A stretch of DNA of 64,000 bases from Impatiens glandulifera (GCF_907164915.1 NC_061864.1:19876484-19940483); one strand, 5' to 3'. Numbered from the stretch's first letter, positions 35,394 through 47,745 are shown. The notes: generated from the letters alone by a model not told the origin. Translations and numbers: made by a program.

Positions 35394-37199
35394 TACTATT
35401 AGAAAAAGGGGCATCAATAAGGGCCAAAGCCCTTACTGAAAGTGGCCGTTACTAATAAATTTCAGTAACGGTCCTATAAGCTGTTACCATTCGTTACTAA
35501 AAATGTGGTTACTGATATAAAATAGTATTTGTAACGACATTAGAGAGTCGTTACAAATATTAGTATCAGTAAAATTTGAGAGTCGTTATTGATATTAAAA
35601 AATTCCTCTTGTACTCATTCTTGTTTATGTAGTTATACGCTTTTATCACCTTTCCAACATTATATTTGAATCATAAAGTTACATACATAGTGAATTATAC
35701 GAAGATAAACTAAACTAATCAAAGCTTAGGTAGATTATCTCCTCTTCTTATTGCAAATTTTATTTTAGCATCACCTGAATGGTTCCGCGCCTGTCCACAC
35801 CATTATATATGTAACATATCATCATCATTATATAAAAATAATAATAAAAAAAAATAAAAAATAAAAAAAAAATACCCTGAAGGCAACCAACAAATATCTG
35901 AATAACAAAAGTAGTTACTATTATTGTCTTTATCCTTTCATGTTGAAAAACATATTTAATATAGACAATAACTAGTAATCATCACTAGATTTGGAATTCT
36001 TCAACTTTTGGAGACAATTTCTTTGATCTTTTGGTTGTTTTTTTTCTTCCATTTTACAGCCTCATGGGTAAATTAATTCTATTATTTCAAGTTCTTTAAC
36101 CTAAATTAGAGGTCATGTATCCCTTTTTGTATCTTCAATTCTTTCCCTTGAATCATTGTTTGTAGTAACAGGATTACACTACAAGTCTACAAGTAGGAAT
36201 GTTCATACTCTATATGCTGCATGAAGTTCCATTGTAGGATCAAGGTCTCAAGTTCTGCATTTAATCAAGAAATTGTGGGTAACAATCCTAAATAAAATCA
36301 AAGTCTATAGATGATTACACTACAGTGCTAAATTATTTCAAGAAATTGTCTCAAACATGATTTACTAAAAAATTATCCACAATCATAGACACATATGAGT
36401 GATTCCATCATAATTCTTGCTCACAAAGTAAGAAATACGGCTAAATCTAAGAATAAGAGATCTATATGAAATGAAAAAGAAGTAGTAATTTGTAGTGATA
36501 TTACAAGGTAAGAGCTCTTTCATTTTAGGAAGCATCGTCATATGGAGATTGAAAGACTCTGATCGGAGAAGAAGTTACAAGATAATAGTGACAAAAGTTG
36601 AAGCATATGACCTAACACTATTATCGCAGTTACAAGATAACAATACTTAATCCAATATAATAATGGATTCTTACCTGTAAACAAAAGTCAAATGTATTTA
36701 TCTCCCTTCAGATTCTAACAATTAATATCGACGCCTCGATTCCCTGACATTGATCGATAAGCCATGAATTAGGTTATGACTTATGAGTTATGTGTAAAGT
36801 AGTTGTTCTTGTATAGAGAAATATAAACAAGAACACTCACTTTCCAAGTTGAAGGTATTTTAAAAGAGAGTAACTTGAACGTGAAAGCTTAGATGGATAC
36901 AATTTTCATGGTTTAAGACGGCGAGGAAGGCTAATGTCGACTGACCTGAGATTGAGTAAGAGATTGTGAGATTGTAAGATTGTAATATCGACAACGAAGG
37001 AAACGACGAGGAAGGCGAGGCAACAGAGCGAGTAGAAGAAAAGAGAAGAAACAAGAACAATTAGCAGTTAATGGTTCTGTCGTGAGCAGTTACATATGGT
37101 ATCAGTGGCTCTATGACAATGTTATTGATGTCGTTTCTGTAATAACTTTCTTAAAGCCGTTAAAGATATTCGTTACAGAAATCTATTTTTCTACTAGTG
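35394..37199. mobile_element. Non-autonomous CACTA (En/Spm-type) element
   Basis: Ends are TACTATTAGAAAAA (left, first base changed from C) and, reverse-complemented, CACTAGTAGAAAAA (right). Flanking 3-bp duplications are AAC (35391-35393) and AAC (37200-37202), the size CACTA elements create. Subterminal regions at both ends hold repeated GTTAC/GTAAC motifs in both orientations (35445-35590 and 37070-37175), as expected for transposase-binding repeats. There is no transposase, so it is a deletion derivative of about 1.8 kb. It sits inside the older PIF/Harbinger element, between its minisatellite and its ORF1 relic. Confidence 0.85.
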
Positions 37200-37202
37200 A
37201 AC

Positions 37203-37900
37203 CACAATGAAGATATTCTCTTATGTTGGGTTTATATAAAAAATTTGAAGATCAAATTATTGGAGTGTACCAATCAAATAACCGATTATCGTCTCATGCT
37301 GAAGAAATTTTCAACAAAGAAAAACTAGAACAATAGGTGATTCATACTAAGAGATCTATGCAGACACACCTTGATACAATCCAAAAAGCAGCAACGAGAC
37401 TTCATGCATGTATAAAAACAGTTGAAGATACGTATCAAAACGGTTCTTCAAATGAAGATACTGTGAGTATTAAGACATGATTTGATTTAATTTTCAAATT
37501 TATTATTCAAACAAATTATAATTAATTATTTGAACACGATAGATGCTCAAAGTTAAAGTGTTGTTCATGAAAGATTCTAAATTCAAAAGCAGGTTGGAAG
37601 TACGATTACATGTGAAACATTGTTAAAAGAAATTCGAAAAATTTAAAGATTGTTCCACAAGTAGCAAAAGAAAACAATCTTGCAGCTATCACTCTTTTGT
37701 GTCAGAAAATTCAACTCCTCCTTAATAAGCATCCCCTGATATCTTCTCATTTTCTCTAAACTTAGACAATTCAGACATTTATTCTCAATTAAAAAGACTT
37801 ATCAAGATGAAGAAAGCAAAACTGAAAAGAAAAAATGATAATAAGTCATCAATAAGAAACAAATAATCGAACAAATTAAATATCATTTAAATATGCAAAA
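37203..37900 (+). pseudogene. PIF/Harbinger ORF1 (Myb/SANT-like accessory protein), decayed
   Basis: Plus-strand frames give, in order, NEDILLCWVYIKNLK, IIGVYQSNNRLSSHAEEIFN, SMQTHLDTIQKAATRLHACI, KVLFMKDSKFKSRLEVRL, KKFEKFKD, SLNLDNSDIY and MKKAKLKRKNDN. This is the layout of the DNA-binding ORF1 protein found beside plant PIF/Harbinger transposases. Family hallmarks include the NQS-type start, the KAKxKRK box and the W/F-rich helix region. Stops and frame changes show it is dead. It points away from the transposase relic, the normal divergent arrangement. The CACTA element is inserted just upstream, cutting off its leader. Confidence 0.7.
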
Positions 37901-38760
37901 ACAAGAAATCTGTACTAAAAGAAAATTTTATTATAATATTCTAATTCCATGAAAAATCTTAACTGTTTTTAAACCAAATAAAATCCAATTCTACCACCAA
38001 GTTCTGAGCTCGTTTAAAAAAAAAGCCATTAACCAAGTCCTTGCTCGTTTAAAAAAAAGTCATTAATTTATTTTGGGGAGTTTAAAAGAAAAACAAATAA
38101 ATTTATTTTTATGTTGGTTACTTGGGGGATAAAGTCAATTTTTTTTATAATTTTTTTTTGTTTTATGTAAAATTTAAAATTTAAGTTTTTGAAAACGTTA
38201 TTTACTTAATTATTTTTAAATAATAGTATAATAAAATTATAAAATATTTAAATGAGGCGGTATTACCATATTTTGGTATTTTATATATTTAAAAGTAAGA
38301 CGAGATGTTTGAATTTTGGGTAAAATTTTAAAAAAAGAAAAAAAAGAAGAGGAGTGATGCAAGGAATTTTAGAGGAGAGAATGGAAAAGGGAATGGTATA
38401 TCACCGTATCATTAGTTAAAAAAAAAATAAAAAAAAAGAGTGATAAAAAATTTATTATTTTTTCAATGAATACCACGTTATTCTCTCTAAAATTCTCTCC
38501 TCATTCTTTTAAAAAAAAAACAAATCTAAACTAATGCTAATTAGTGGCTGGAGTGCTGAATTCATCTCTCTAAACTTTTTTTTATTAGTCCTATGTTTGT
38601 TTATTTTAAGATTGTTTTATTCTTTATATTTAATTATTATTTTTATTTAATTATCCTATAATTTATTTAAAAATTATTATAATTTATCATATTTTAACTG
38701 TAAAAATGAATATATTATTTAATATAATTAAGAATATTGTTTAATTAAATTATTTATTTT
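37901..38760. other. Spacer between the Harbinger and MULE-like elements
   Basis: AT-rich DNA with a 30-bp direct duplication (about 38010-38080: GCTCGTTTAAAAAAAA then CATTAA, twice) and an inverted pair of AGGAGAGAAT/ATTCTCTCCT-like phrases (38370-38390 and 38480-38505) that may mark a small MITE. No gene was seen. Confidence 0.4.
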
Positions 38761-41345
38761 GGGAAATTTGACGAAATGACTTGATAATTGATCAAATTCG
38801 AAAAATGGCCCATACTTCATAAACCAGGTAAAAATGGGATTTTTTCCCTACAAAATGTCTATCTTGTCCCTATGACTGCGCTTACGCGTAATATGTAATA
38901 TACGTACATTGAAAGACGAATATTACATATACACACATTATGTAATATGCGTCTTTCATAGTATATAAAACTCATAATTTTGACCCTCATTTTAAATCTC
39001 CAATTTTTAGGGTTTCGATTCTAAAAACCATACCCCTCCCTCCTACTCTCTTTGTCACGACGTTCCGTTCGTTCAAGATCAGCAACTGTCACGACCACGA
39101 TCGCTCCGTTCGTTCATGATCAGCAAAATGGTACGTATAACAAAATCGTTAACTTTTGTTTATATTTAGGAAACCACAAACCCTAAACCTTAAACCCAAC
39201 CCTATATACTCACAATGTCGTTATGTTGAAATGTTCATATTTAGGAAACCCTACTCTGAAAATTTTATGAAATCGTTCGTATTTAATAATAAAACACCTT
39301 TTTTTAATATGCAGGCAACAACACTGTAGGCAAAGAATTGATTTTTTTTGTCACAATCAATTATCTAGTGAAAATAATGTACTATTCTCTCTACTGACCA
39401 TGTCTATATATATTATGTAAGTTTTGAATGTAATGACCATGATATTATTGTTTGACACAGTTGTTGATGGTGCAATTTTCTCACACTTGTGGTGCAAGGA
39501 TGTCTATGAAGTGGAGAGATGATGTTACTGTTATAGCTTACACTGATGCTAATTGTGTATGCGGACGAACTCTCAAAGTATTGAAAACAATATTGAACGG
39601 GAGATGAGTCCTTACAATTGATTGTGAGTCTCTCTTCACACGATTTGTTTCATACATATGTTCTGTTAAATTAAAATTAATTTTTTTTGTACAGGAATAC
39701 AATCATCAATGAAAGCCAAAAGTTATGTTGATAAGTAATCGTATGATGTTAAGCTAGATAATCATGGGGCCCATGATGGTCCTAGAGCTGAAAGACTCCT
39801 GTCTTTGAACCATTTAAGTTTTATCTGATTCCTCCTCCATGACATGTGTACCTTGATTATGATTTGAAAACTGAAATTGTTGTGTTTTTTAGCTGTCGAA
39901 ACTATTCGATAGTTACACTTTCAATTTTGCAGGGGAATTCATCATAACTTATAAGTAAGATCTTATAGAGTTGGCAATTGATAGAGGAGGTAACACTAAA
40001 AAAATGAAAAACCCATTTGTTGAGCCAAGGAACGACAAAACTATAATAGTATAATGGAGATAGAGAGCACGATTAATCAATCGAGGACTTTAGAAATGAT
40101 TTATGATGTTTTCCCGACAAGTGGTTATTTGAAACACTAACTACTATATTATCATTATTGGATGAACAAGGTATTTCACAAATGGTTGTTACAATCTATT
40201 GGTGTCTGTGAATTATAACATATACTTACTTAATTTCTCATTGTTTAGACTTTTGTTAACAATACTGAATATTATGGTTTATCATCATTAGTTATGTAAT
40301 ATGCGTCTTTCATATTATATTCTTCTATTTATAGTTTGTTGGTTTATTACAATGTACGTGTTAGTTATTGTCATATGCGTTAGTTGATGTAACAGAGGTT
40401 ATTACAATTTGCATGAGTTGATGTAACGGAGGATTATTACAATATGTGTGAGTTGATGTCACGGAGGTTATTACAATATGCGTTAGTTGATGTAACAGAG
40501 GGCTATTATAATATGTCTTAGTTGATGTAACAGAGGGTTATTACAATATGCCTTAATTGATGTAACGGGGGTTATTACAATATGCGTGAGTTGATGTAAC
40601 AGAGGGTTATTATAATATGCGTTAGTTGATGTAACAGAGGGTTATTACAATATGCCTTAGTTGATGTAACGAAGGATTATTACAATATACCTTAGTTGAT
40701 GTAACGAAGAGTTATTACAATATGCGTGAGTTGATGTAACAGAGGATTATTACAATATGCGTTAGTTGATGTAACAAAAGGTTATTACAATATGCCTTAG
40801 TTGATGTAGCATGAGTTGATATAACGGAGGGTTATTACAATATGCGTTAGTTGATGTACAATAATTAACACTATAATTGGAATATCTATGCTGGAGTATT
40901 ATTGAACTAACGGAGCGATCGCGGTCATGACAGTTGCTGATCTTGAACGAACGGAGCGTCGTGGCAAAGGGAGCGGGAGCGGAGGGGATAGGGTTTGAGA
41001 GAGAGAGAGAGAGTCGAAACCCTAAAAATTGGAGATTTAAAATTAGGGGAAAATTAGGCACTTTATATACTATGAAAGATGCATATTACACAATACGTGC
41101 ACTATGTAATATGTGTCTTTCAATATACACATATTACATATACACGTATTATTTAATATGCGTATTTCAATATACGCTTATTACATCATACGCGTATATA
41201 TAATATGCGTATATGAGCGATAAGAGGGCGTTTCAGGGGCAAGACGGACATTTCGCAGGGTGATAGAACCCTTTATACAAAGTTTATCAGGCGTAGGTCA
41301 TTTTTTAAATCTGACCCATTATCATGGTCATTTCGTCAAATTTCC
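38761..41345. mobile_element. Long-TIR Mutator-like element, non-autonomous
   Basis: The left end GGGAAATTTGACGAAATGAC and the reverse complement of the right end GGAAATTTGACGAAATGACC match. The inverted similarity continues for roughly 350 bp, including TATGTAATATGCGTCTTTCA-type phrases, AGGGTTTCGA/AAACCCTAAAAATTGGAG and GATCAGCAACTGTCACGACC. Long TIRs beginning GGGAAA are typical of plant MULEs. I could not find a convincing 9-bp target duplication. No transposase is visible. A short interior frame near 39455-39605 reads DANCVCGRTLKVLKT and ends in a stop, perhaps a decayed captured or element-borne gene. A 35-bp minisatellite fills 40360-40860. Confidence 0.7.
40360..40860 (+). repeat. Minisatellite, ~14 copies of a ~35-bp unit
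   Basis: The unit GTTGATGTAACAGAGGGTTA followed by TTACAATATGCGTTA repeats with small variations (GCGTGAG, GCCTTAG, GGAGG) up to the start of the right TIR of the MULE-like element. Its TATGCGT core resembles motifs in the element's own TIRs, so it may have grown from subterminal sequence. Confidence 0.9.
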
Positions 41346-42053
41346 TTTTAATTTATGGTTTGATTGTTTTATTACCTTAATTTTAATGTGATTAACCTTT
41401 TTTTTGTTTCAATAAATTAATATACTCAATTTAAAATTTATTATTTCATTTATTATGAATTACATATTTTTAAAATTAATTTTTATAACATGTTTAATCA
41501 AAATTGTGTAATATCTACTTTTTAGTGTTAAAAATCTCAAATATAATATAAAAGTATCTTAAAAAAATAAATTATTTGTTTTTACAATTAAATTATAATT
41601 AAATATTATCATTTTTAATTAAATTAATAAAATTATATTTTTAAACTATAAATAATGTAATAAATATAAAATTAATATACATATATATTAACCAAACTAA
41701 TAAATTAAAAATTAGAACCAAATATAATTACATTAATAAATTATTTCTCCATTATTTAGTCAGACTCAAAACCAAACACAGCCTCTATATAGGCACCATT
41801 CCAAACACAATTATTATCTAGATGCATTTTTTTCGATAAAAACCGTTTCCAAATCGACCCGCATTTGGAACAAAGAGCTGAAGATCCGGTCTCATCCTTA
41901 TTCTCCCCATTCATCCTTAATTTCATCAATTCATATGATCTCTCCACTGCCGCCGGAGTTCCATTTAGATCTTGAATCTCAATAGGAGGTTTCGTTTAAC
42001 TTTCCCCCCCTCCGGCCTCTATCTTTTATGATCCCAAACAACAACAACAACAA
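41346..42053. promoter_or_regulatory. Upstream region of the endoglucanase gene
   Basis: AT-rich DNA, then a mixed-composition stretch (41756-42050) just before the ATG. It includes AACAACAACAACAA, a typical plant leader sequence, directly upstream of the start at 42054. A Cys-containing open frame on the opposite strand (41756-41947) is discussed among rejected items. No clear TATA box could be fixed. Confidence 0.35.
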
Positions 42054-44292
42054 ATGGCATATAACGATAAATCGCGACTAAGAAGATGTTGTTGTTGGTC
42101 TCTACTTGTTGTCGTCATAGGCTTAATCGCCATCGCAATTCTAGTAATTGTACAAAAACGAAACGGGTCTGGTTTTGGTTTCGGTTTTGGCGGTGTCAAT
42201 CAGAATTACTCCAATGCTCTTAAACTTACCATGAAGTATTTCGACGTTCAGAAATGTAAATGTTTTAGACAAATTTAGTGGTTTTTTTTTTTAAATAAAA
42301 TAAAATGTATTTGATTGTTTATAATTTATTGCATGCATGCATGCAGCTGGGAAATTGGTAAATAATGATATATCATGGAGAGGAGATTCTGCTCTTAAAG
42401 ATGGGAATGAAGTAAAGTTAGACCTTTCTAAAGGAATGTATGATGCTGGTGACCATATGAAATTCGGTTTTCCCATGGCTTTTACCGCCACCGTTCTTTC
42501 GTGGGCTATACTCGAATATGGAGATCGGATGGACGTCGCCAATCAGTTGAAACCAGCTCAAAATTCCCTTAAGTGGATCACCGATTACCTCGCTAACGCA
42601 CATTCAAGCGACAATGTGTTGTATGTTCAGGTCAAGTAATTATTGGTCTAACAAATTAATCCAAATATTTTCCAAAATGACATATGTGCTTGTTTAATGT
42701 AGGGTTATTTAAATGTTACCTTACTACAAATAAAATTGTCTTTTTTGGATTATTTAAAACATTTTTAGTTAAAATTTATAAAAGTGGAAGTAAATATATT
42801 CATTATTTTGATTAACGAATCAAAATTATTAATGACAATCAGGTGGGTGATCCGGTAATTGATCATGGATGTTGGGATAGGCCGGAGGATATGACAGAAG
42901 CGAGGCCAGTCCTACAAGTTAACGTATCATATCCGGGATCGGATGTCGCAGCCGAGACTGCAGCCGCGATGGCTTCGGCTTCACTTGTATTCAAGTCTAT
43001 AGATTCCGCGTATTCGAGTTCCCTCCTCCAACACGCGGAAAAACTCTTTGTTTTTGCGGACAAGCATAGGGGTTCTTATAGCAAGAGTATTCCGAGTGTG
43101 AAGGATTATTACGATTCAACCGGATATGGAGACGAGTTGTTATGGGCGGCGAGTTGGCTCTTTCATGCGACGGGAGATGTGACTTACTTGGATTATGTGA
43201 AAGGAGAAAATGGCGAAGAATTTGCTAGTTGGGGAAAACCAACTTGGTTTAGTTGGGATGATAAAAGGGCTGCAACTCAGGTCAATTCATTTGCATGTCA
43301 TTTATCCTCGGTTGTTTAGGTTTTTGCATGATTTTTAGGTCATTTTTTCAGGTTTTGTTGTCGAGGATAAGTTTTTTCGGATCGAAATCTAATGCGAAGG
43401 GACTCGATGATTACAAGAGTACGGCCGACGCTGTTATGTGCGGACTCCTCCCGAATTCTCCTACCGCAACCGATAGTAGAAATGCGAGTAAGATTTTGTT
43501 GCTATGTTTGTTAAAGAATCTTATACACATCAGCGATGACATGGCACCATACGAGTGCCACATTAGCGCCACGTAAGCCATCCCATGGCACCACAAGAAT
43601 CTTATACACTTTATGAGTTTAAATTGAATCATTTGGCAATGTTTAACCAATAGTTACCTAGGATAGAGTGGAGTTCTACATTAATTCATTCTTTAAATGA
43701 CTTGCTTTTCAAATGTAGATGGTTTGATATGGATTAGCGAATGGAATGCATTGCAACACCCGATATCATCTTCATTTCTAGCAGTTCTCTATAGTGATTA
43801 CATGATCGCCAATAGCATTTCAGAGCTATCTTGCGATGGTGAAATCTTTTCACCATCCGATCTTCGTACATTTGCCATTTCCCAGGTATTTTTTTCCCAT
43901 TTTGTTTAAAACCATCCATTTTAATGTTTGTAACATTGTCGGAAATTATATATATGTAGGTGGATTACGTTCTAGGCGAAAATCCAATGAAAATGAGTTA
44001 TCTTGTGGGATACGGTGACAAATACCCTAAATACGTGCACCATAGAGGGTCATCCATCCCAGCCGATGCAAAAACCGGATGCAAGGATGGATGGAAGTGG
44101 CTAAGTGCGAAGGGTCCCAATCCTAATGTTGCAATAGGAGCTGTTGTAGGAGGGCCTTTTCTAAACGAGACTTACATTGATTCGAGGAACAACTCAATAC
44201 AAGGAGAGCCAAGCACATATAATAGTGCTCTTATGGTTGGTGTATTGTCGGGTTTGATAACCACTTCTAATATGGTTACTTCATTTTCGTAA
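42054..44292 (+). CDS. Membrane-anchored endo-1,4-beta-glucanase (GH9B)
   Basis: Six exons join in frame: 42054-42255, 42347-42630, 42843-43280, 43352-43487, 43719-43885 and 43960-44292. The product is 519 residues. A short basic, Cys-rich N-terminus (RLRRCCCW) precedes one hydrophobic segment (about residues 15-34), predicting a type II membrane anchor with the catalytic domain outside. GH9 signatures are YDAGDHMKFGFPMAF (Asp100 and Asp103), the YVHHRGSSIP histidine motif near 436-437, and YIDSRNN...GEPSTYNSA with the acid Glu at about 492. There is no carbohydrate-binding module. The sequence closely follows the Arabidopsis endoglucanase 2/10 group (GH9B5/GH9B7), enzymes cutting beta-1,4-glucan in the wall. 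The start ATG follows an AACAACAACA leader. No damage seen. Confidence 0.93.
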
Positions 44293-44931
44293 ACTCAAGC
44301 TTTGCATTTATCGAATGCATGTCTATGATAAAATTATATATAAAATGTTTGCTTGAAGAATATTATTTCTCTCTAAACATTTTCTTGTTTACAAATCTTG
44401 GTGGTTAATATGGTGGAGAATTTGTTCATAATTATTTTTAAATTTTTTATAACAAGTTATTTTCTTAAAAATAGTGTGAAAAAGGTTGAAAAAAAAAATA
44501 GAGTTGGTGAAAATAAACATATATATTTTAATAAAAATATTATTTTGAAATATACTTTAATTATAGATATATTAACAAATTTAATAATATATTATTTTTA
44601 ATGTAAAATAATACAAATATTGATGAATAACTAGAATATAAAATATTTCAGGGTTGATGCTCAAACGAACAAAAATTATGAATTCATATCTCACTTCAAA
44701 AACATTTTAAATTGATGTTTAGATCATGACAGTGCTTTCTAAACTCAAATAAAATACTAAAATTAAAAAATTAAAAACAAAAAAAAAATATTACTTGATG
44801 TCTTATTGTTATTTTATATATATTAAATAACAAACAGCATATAAATAATCTTAATTTCTAACTTCAATTAATTTATTTTTGGAGATTTGATATTATGTTT
44901 GATGATTTTGAGAATTTAAATATGGTTTTGG

Positions 44932-45006
<75 letters not shown>

Positions 45007-45540
45007 TATAATAATAAAATAAAAAATAATAACTTAAAATAAAAAATATTTTAATATTTTAATTAATGAATTATGTGATAAGACGAATTAGAATATGAGT
45101 GTTATAATGAGTTTTAGTTTAAATATCTTATAATCAGGAAGTTATAATTGTGTATTATATATTAATTAATAAATTTATATTAAAAATAATCATTTTAACA
45201 TTAACTTGTTAAGATATTTCACATAATAATTAAATATATATAATTCATATTTAGAACTATTTAAATTAAATAAGTAGATTTGATTCTAATTTTCAACATT
45301 TAAATAAAATAAAAAAAATTAATTTACTACTCAAAGTCTCAAATCACTTTAAATTATTAATCATAATATTCCTTTTACACCCATGATATTATAAATAATG
45401 TATTATATAAATCTTAAAAAAAAAAAAAAAAAAAAACAAAACACACACACACACAAAATAATACAAATGGACTAACTAGTTGTCCTTTTTAACTTTGAAG
45501 TTTGAACCGCATGTCTCCCAATTGTGACAAGATGAGTAAG
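44293..45540. other. Intergenic DNA with a long AT microsatellite
   Basis: Downstream flank of the endoglucanase, AT-rich. A (TA)n run of about 70 bp spans 44933-45001, and a poly-A/(AC)n block lies at 45418-45456. No gene was seen. Confidence 0.6.
44933..45001. repeat. (TA)n microsatellite, ~34 units
   Basis: Uninterrupted TA dinucleotides, likely length-variable and able to extrude as a cruciform. Confidence 0.95.
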
Positions 45541-47550
45541 CTAAGTGGTGATTTTGAGCCAATGGCAATCATCAAATGAGCATATTGATAGATCATCATG
45601 TCGTTCAACATCAATAGGGTTCAAGAACTTAGGACCCCAAGTCGGAGTCCCATCTTCTACAGAGTTATGTGTTAGCTTTTCAAGTCCATAACCATCTATC
45701 CCTATAGTAAATATGTCACCATAAGGTTGGAAATGGTTCGGATTAGATATGGGCTCGGCAGATACACCAGAATAATCAGACGTGAACACAATCCTCTTTC
45801 CATCCGGACTAAACCACGGGTGGGTTGTCATTCCATTGACACCACTCTGAACCAGCTTCCGAACCCCGGTCCCATTCGGATGAACTAGAAACAACCCGAA
45901 ACTCCCAAAACCCGGGTTTTCCCTATCCGATGCAAACGCAATCCATTCTCCATCCGGAGACCAATTACACATAGTGTCACTCCATGGACCCTCCGTTAGC
46001 CTTTTAAGCCCACTCGATTCCCCATCTATGGAGTCCATTATGTACAAGTTCTTGTAACCCGACCGACCCGAACGAAAAACCACCCATTTTCCGTCGGGCG
46101 AAACCGCAGGAAAGGCATTGTTTTCCCCACCTCGGGTCAAGATTTTCATCTTCAAATCGGGATCGTTGATGTTGATTGAAACGATGTCTACTTTAGTATC
46201 TTCTGATGCAAATGAAGGTCCAACACTAGTATAGACAAGACCTTCTATTTTTGGATGCCAAGCCGTGGAAAAGGTGTATCTAGATGATATCTCACGCCAA
46301 CCCGAACCATCAATGTTCACAACATACAAACCCGGCATTCTTATGTATGCAATTTTGTCCCCGTTTGGTGAAAACGACGGGTAATAACCGTCAAGTCTAA
46401 AAAGGGACGTTTTTGGTAATGGGCTTTGAATATTCTCCAATATTAACCCCTTACCCCTACCACGACATTTATGATACCCGACTCGACTTGAATCCGGTGA
46501 TATAAACGGGTTATAGTGATGCATCCGTGGCGAAACGGGTCGTGTAATTTCAACGAATTCATTAGTCTCCAAGTTGAAAAGCTCTATATGTCGATAATCC
46601 GAATCGACCCTTCTGGTTGCCACCGCAATGAAACTCTTGTCAGTTACCGATGCCGCTGGTGTGAACGCGTGGAGACCCGGAGGTGTGACCCGCCGAGTTC
46701 GAACCGAGTCAACTCCGAACCGCCCGTTTTCAGGTAAACTCGCCATGTAAACGCTCCACCACCCGTCATCATTTCTCCGGTGAAAATAGAGAGTGAATTC
46801 ATCAGCCCAACACGGCCAACCGCCGTGCTCAACTATTCTAACCCTATTTATTCCATCACGAGTAGTGAAAAGATAGATATCTGTATTCAACTCCGCCACT
46901 TCTCCTTCCCAACCCTTCTCGCCGGAAGAAGCCACCGCAGTCCAAATCCCTGACGGAGAAACCGCCGGACTGTAATCAGCCACCCCGGCCGGTGTCAGTC
47001 TAATGGTCGACCCAGTTTGGATGTGAGTCGAGTACACTCCGGTCCAACTTGCTCGAGCCATTGCCGGGTTTTCATGAGTCGAAACATATACCAAGTATTC
47101 TCCAACCAAACTTGGTCTATCTTTCATGGAGATTCGACCGTTAGCGTTACCCACCAATTGAACTTGAACCCGGTTAGGGTTCTTCTGCAACTGCAAGGCC
47201 GATCTTCTTCTAAGATCATCAGAACCACCGTAGAAAATAGAATCTAGGTATATAGCCGACGACCCATTTCGCTCCGTCACGTAGATGAGATGAAGGGAAT
47301 GATTTGAAAAGAGTGAGGATGGGAAATGGCCATTGAAGTTGACCGAGTTACCGTCGGTTAGTTTAAACTCGTCGGTTATAATAGATGGTCGATTGAGTGG
47401 TTGGAATGGGAGGGTGTAGATATCAAAGGCATATCTTGATCTATCCACGGTCCCAAAAACAATGCTGGATTCGTCCGCCGCCGCAAGGAGAAGCAAGTTA
47501 AGAAAGAGAGAAAGAACGATTGCCATTTTTTGGTACTCAGAACCTTCCAT
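45541..47550 (-). CDS. TolB-like beta-propeller protein (DPP6 N-terminal-like), copy 1
   Basis: Intronless frame of 669 codons from the first ATG. An internal ATG at 47526 (MAIVLSLFLNLLLLAAADES) gives a cleaner signal peptide and is the likelier start, leaving 661 residues. The predicted secreted protein consists of repeated TolB/PD40-type propeller blades: DYSPAVSPSGIWTAVASSGE, YYPSFSPNGDKIAYI, FPAVSPDGKWVVFRSGR, CNWSPDGEWIAFASDREN and PWFSPDGKRIVFTSDYSG. It also has several NGS/NGT glycosylation sites and a C-terminal CSFDDCHWL. Plant relatives are annotated as TolB-related or DPP6 N-terminal-like; their molecular role is not settled and there is no hydrolase domain. It is very similar to the copy at 51783-53906 and less so to the one at 58162-60228. 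Confidence 0.9.
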   Translation of the reverse strand: MEGSEYQKMAIVLSLFLNLLLLAAADESSIVFGTVDRSRYAFDIYTLPFQPLNRPSIITDEFKLTDGNSVNFNGHFPSSLFSNHSLHLIYVTERNGSSAIYLDSIFYGGSDDLRRRSALQLQKNPNRVQVQLVGNANGRISMKDRPSLVGEYLVYVSTHENPAMARASWTGVYSTHIQTGSTIRLTPAGVADYSPAVSPSGIWTAVASSGEKGWEGEVAELNTDIYLFTTRDGINRVRIVEHGGWPCWADEFTLYFHRRNDDGWWSVYMASLPENGRFGVDSVRTRRVTPPGLHAFTPAASVTDKSFIAVATRRVDSDYRHIELFNLETNEFVEITRPVSPRMHHYNPFISPDSSRVGYHKCRGRGKGLILENIQSPLPKTSLFRLDGYYPSFSPNGDKIAYIRMPGLYVVNIDGSGWREISSRYTFSTAWHPKIEGLVYTSVGPSFASEDTKVDIVSININDPDLKMKILTRGGENNAFPAVSPDGKWVVFRSGRSGYKNLYIMDSIDGESSGLKRLTEGPWSDTMCNWSPDGEWIAFASDRENPGFGSFGLFLVHPNGTGVRKLVQSGVNGMTTHPWFSPDGKRIVFTSDYSGVSAEPISNPNHFQPYGDIFTIGIDGYGLEKLTHNSVEDGTPTWGPKFLNPIDVERHDDLSICSFDDCHWLKITT

Positions 47551-47696
47551 TTTGTGTTAATTTAATACATATATGGATCTTGTTTGATATGTTACAAATA
47601 AATAATTACTCAATCAAACGATTAATCACAATTTAAGTTATCTGTCATGATCTTTTAAAAATATTGAATATAAAATAATTTAGTATATATACTTGG

Positions 47697-47745
<49 letters not shown>

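Noticed and set aside
41756..41947. Minus-strand open frame with CSKCGSIW and other Cys residues, next to the endoglucanase start
   Set aside because: Starts at GTG with an upstream in-frame stop, has no splice sites or homologous family I can name, and lies in the likely promoter of the GH9 gene. Possible gene scrap, but not supported.
45541..47550. Bacterial TolB or prolyl oligopeptidase contamination
   Set aside because: The genes have plant signal peptides, plant codon use and plant-family conserved tails, and are embedded in plant DNA. No peptidase domain follows the propeller.
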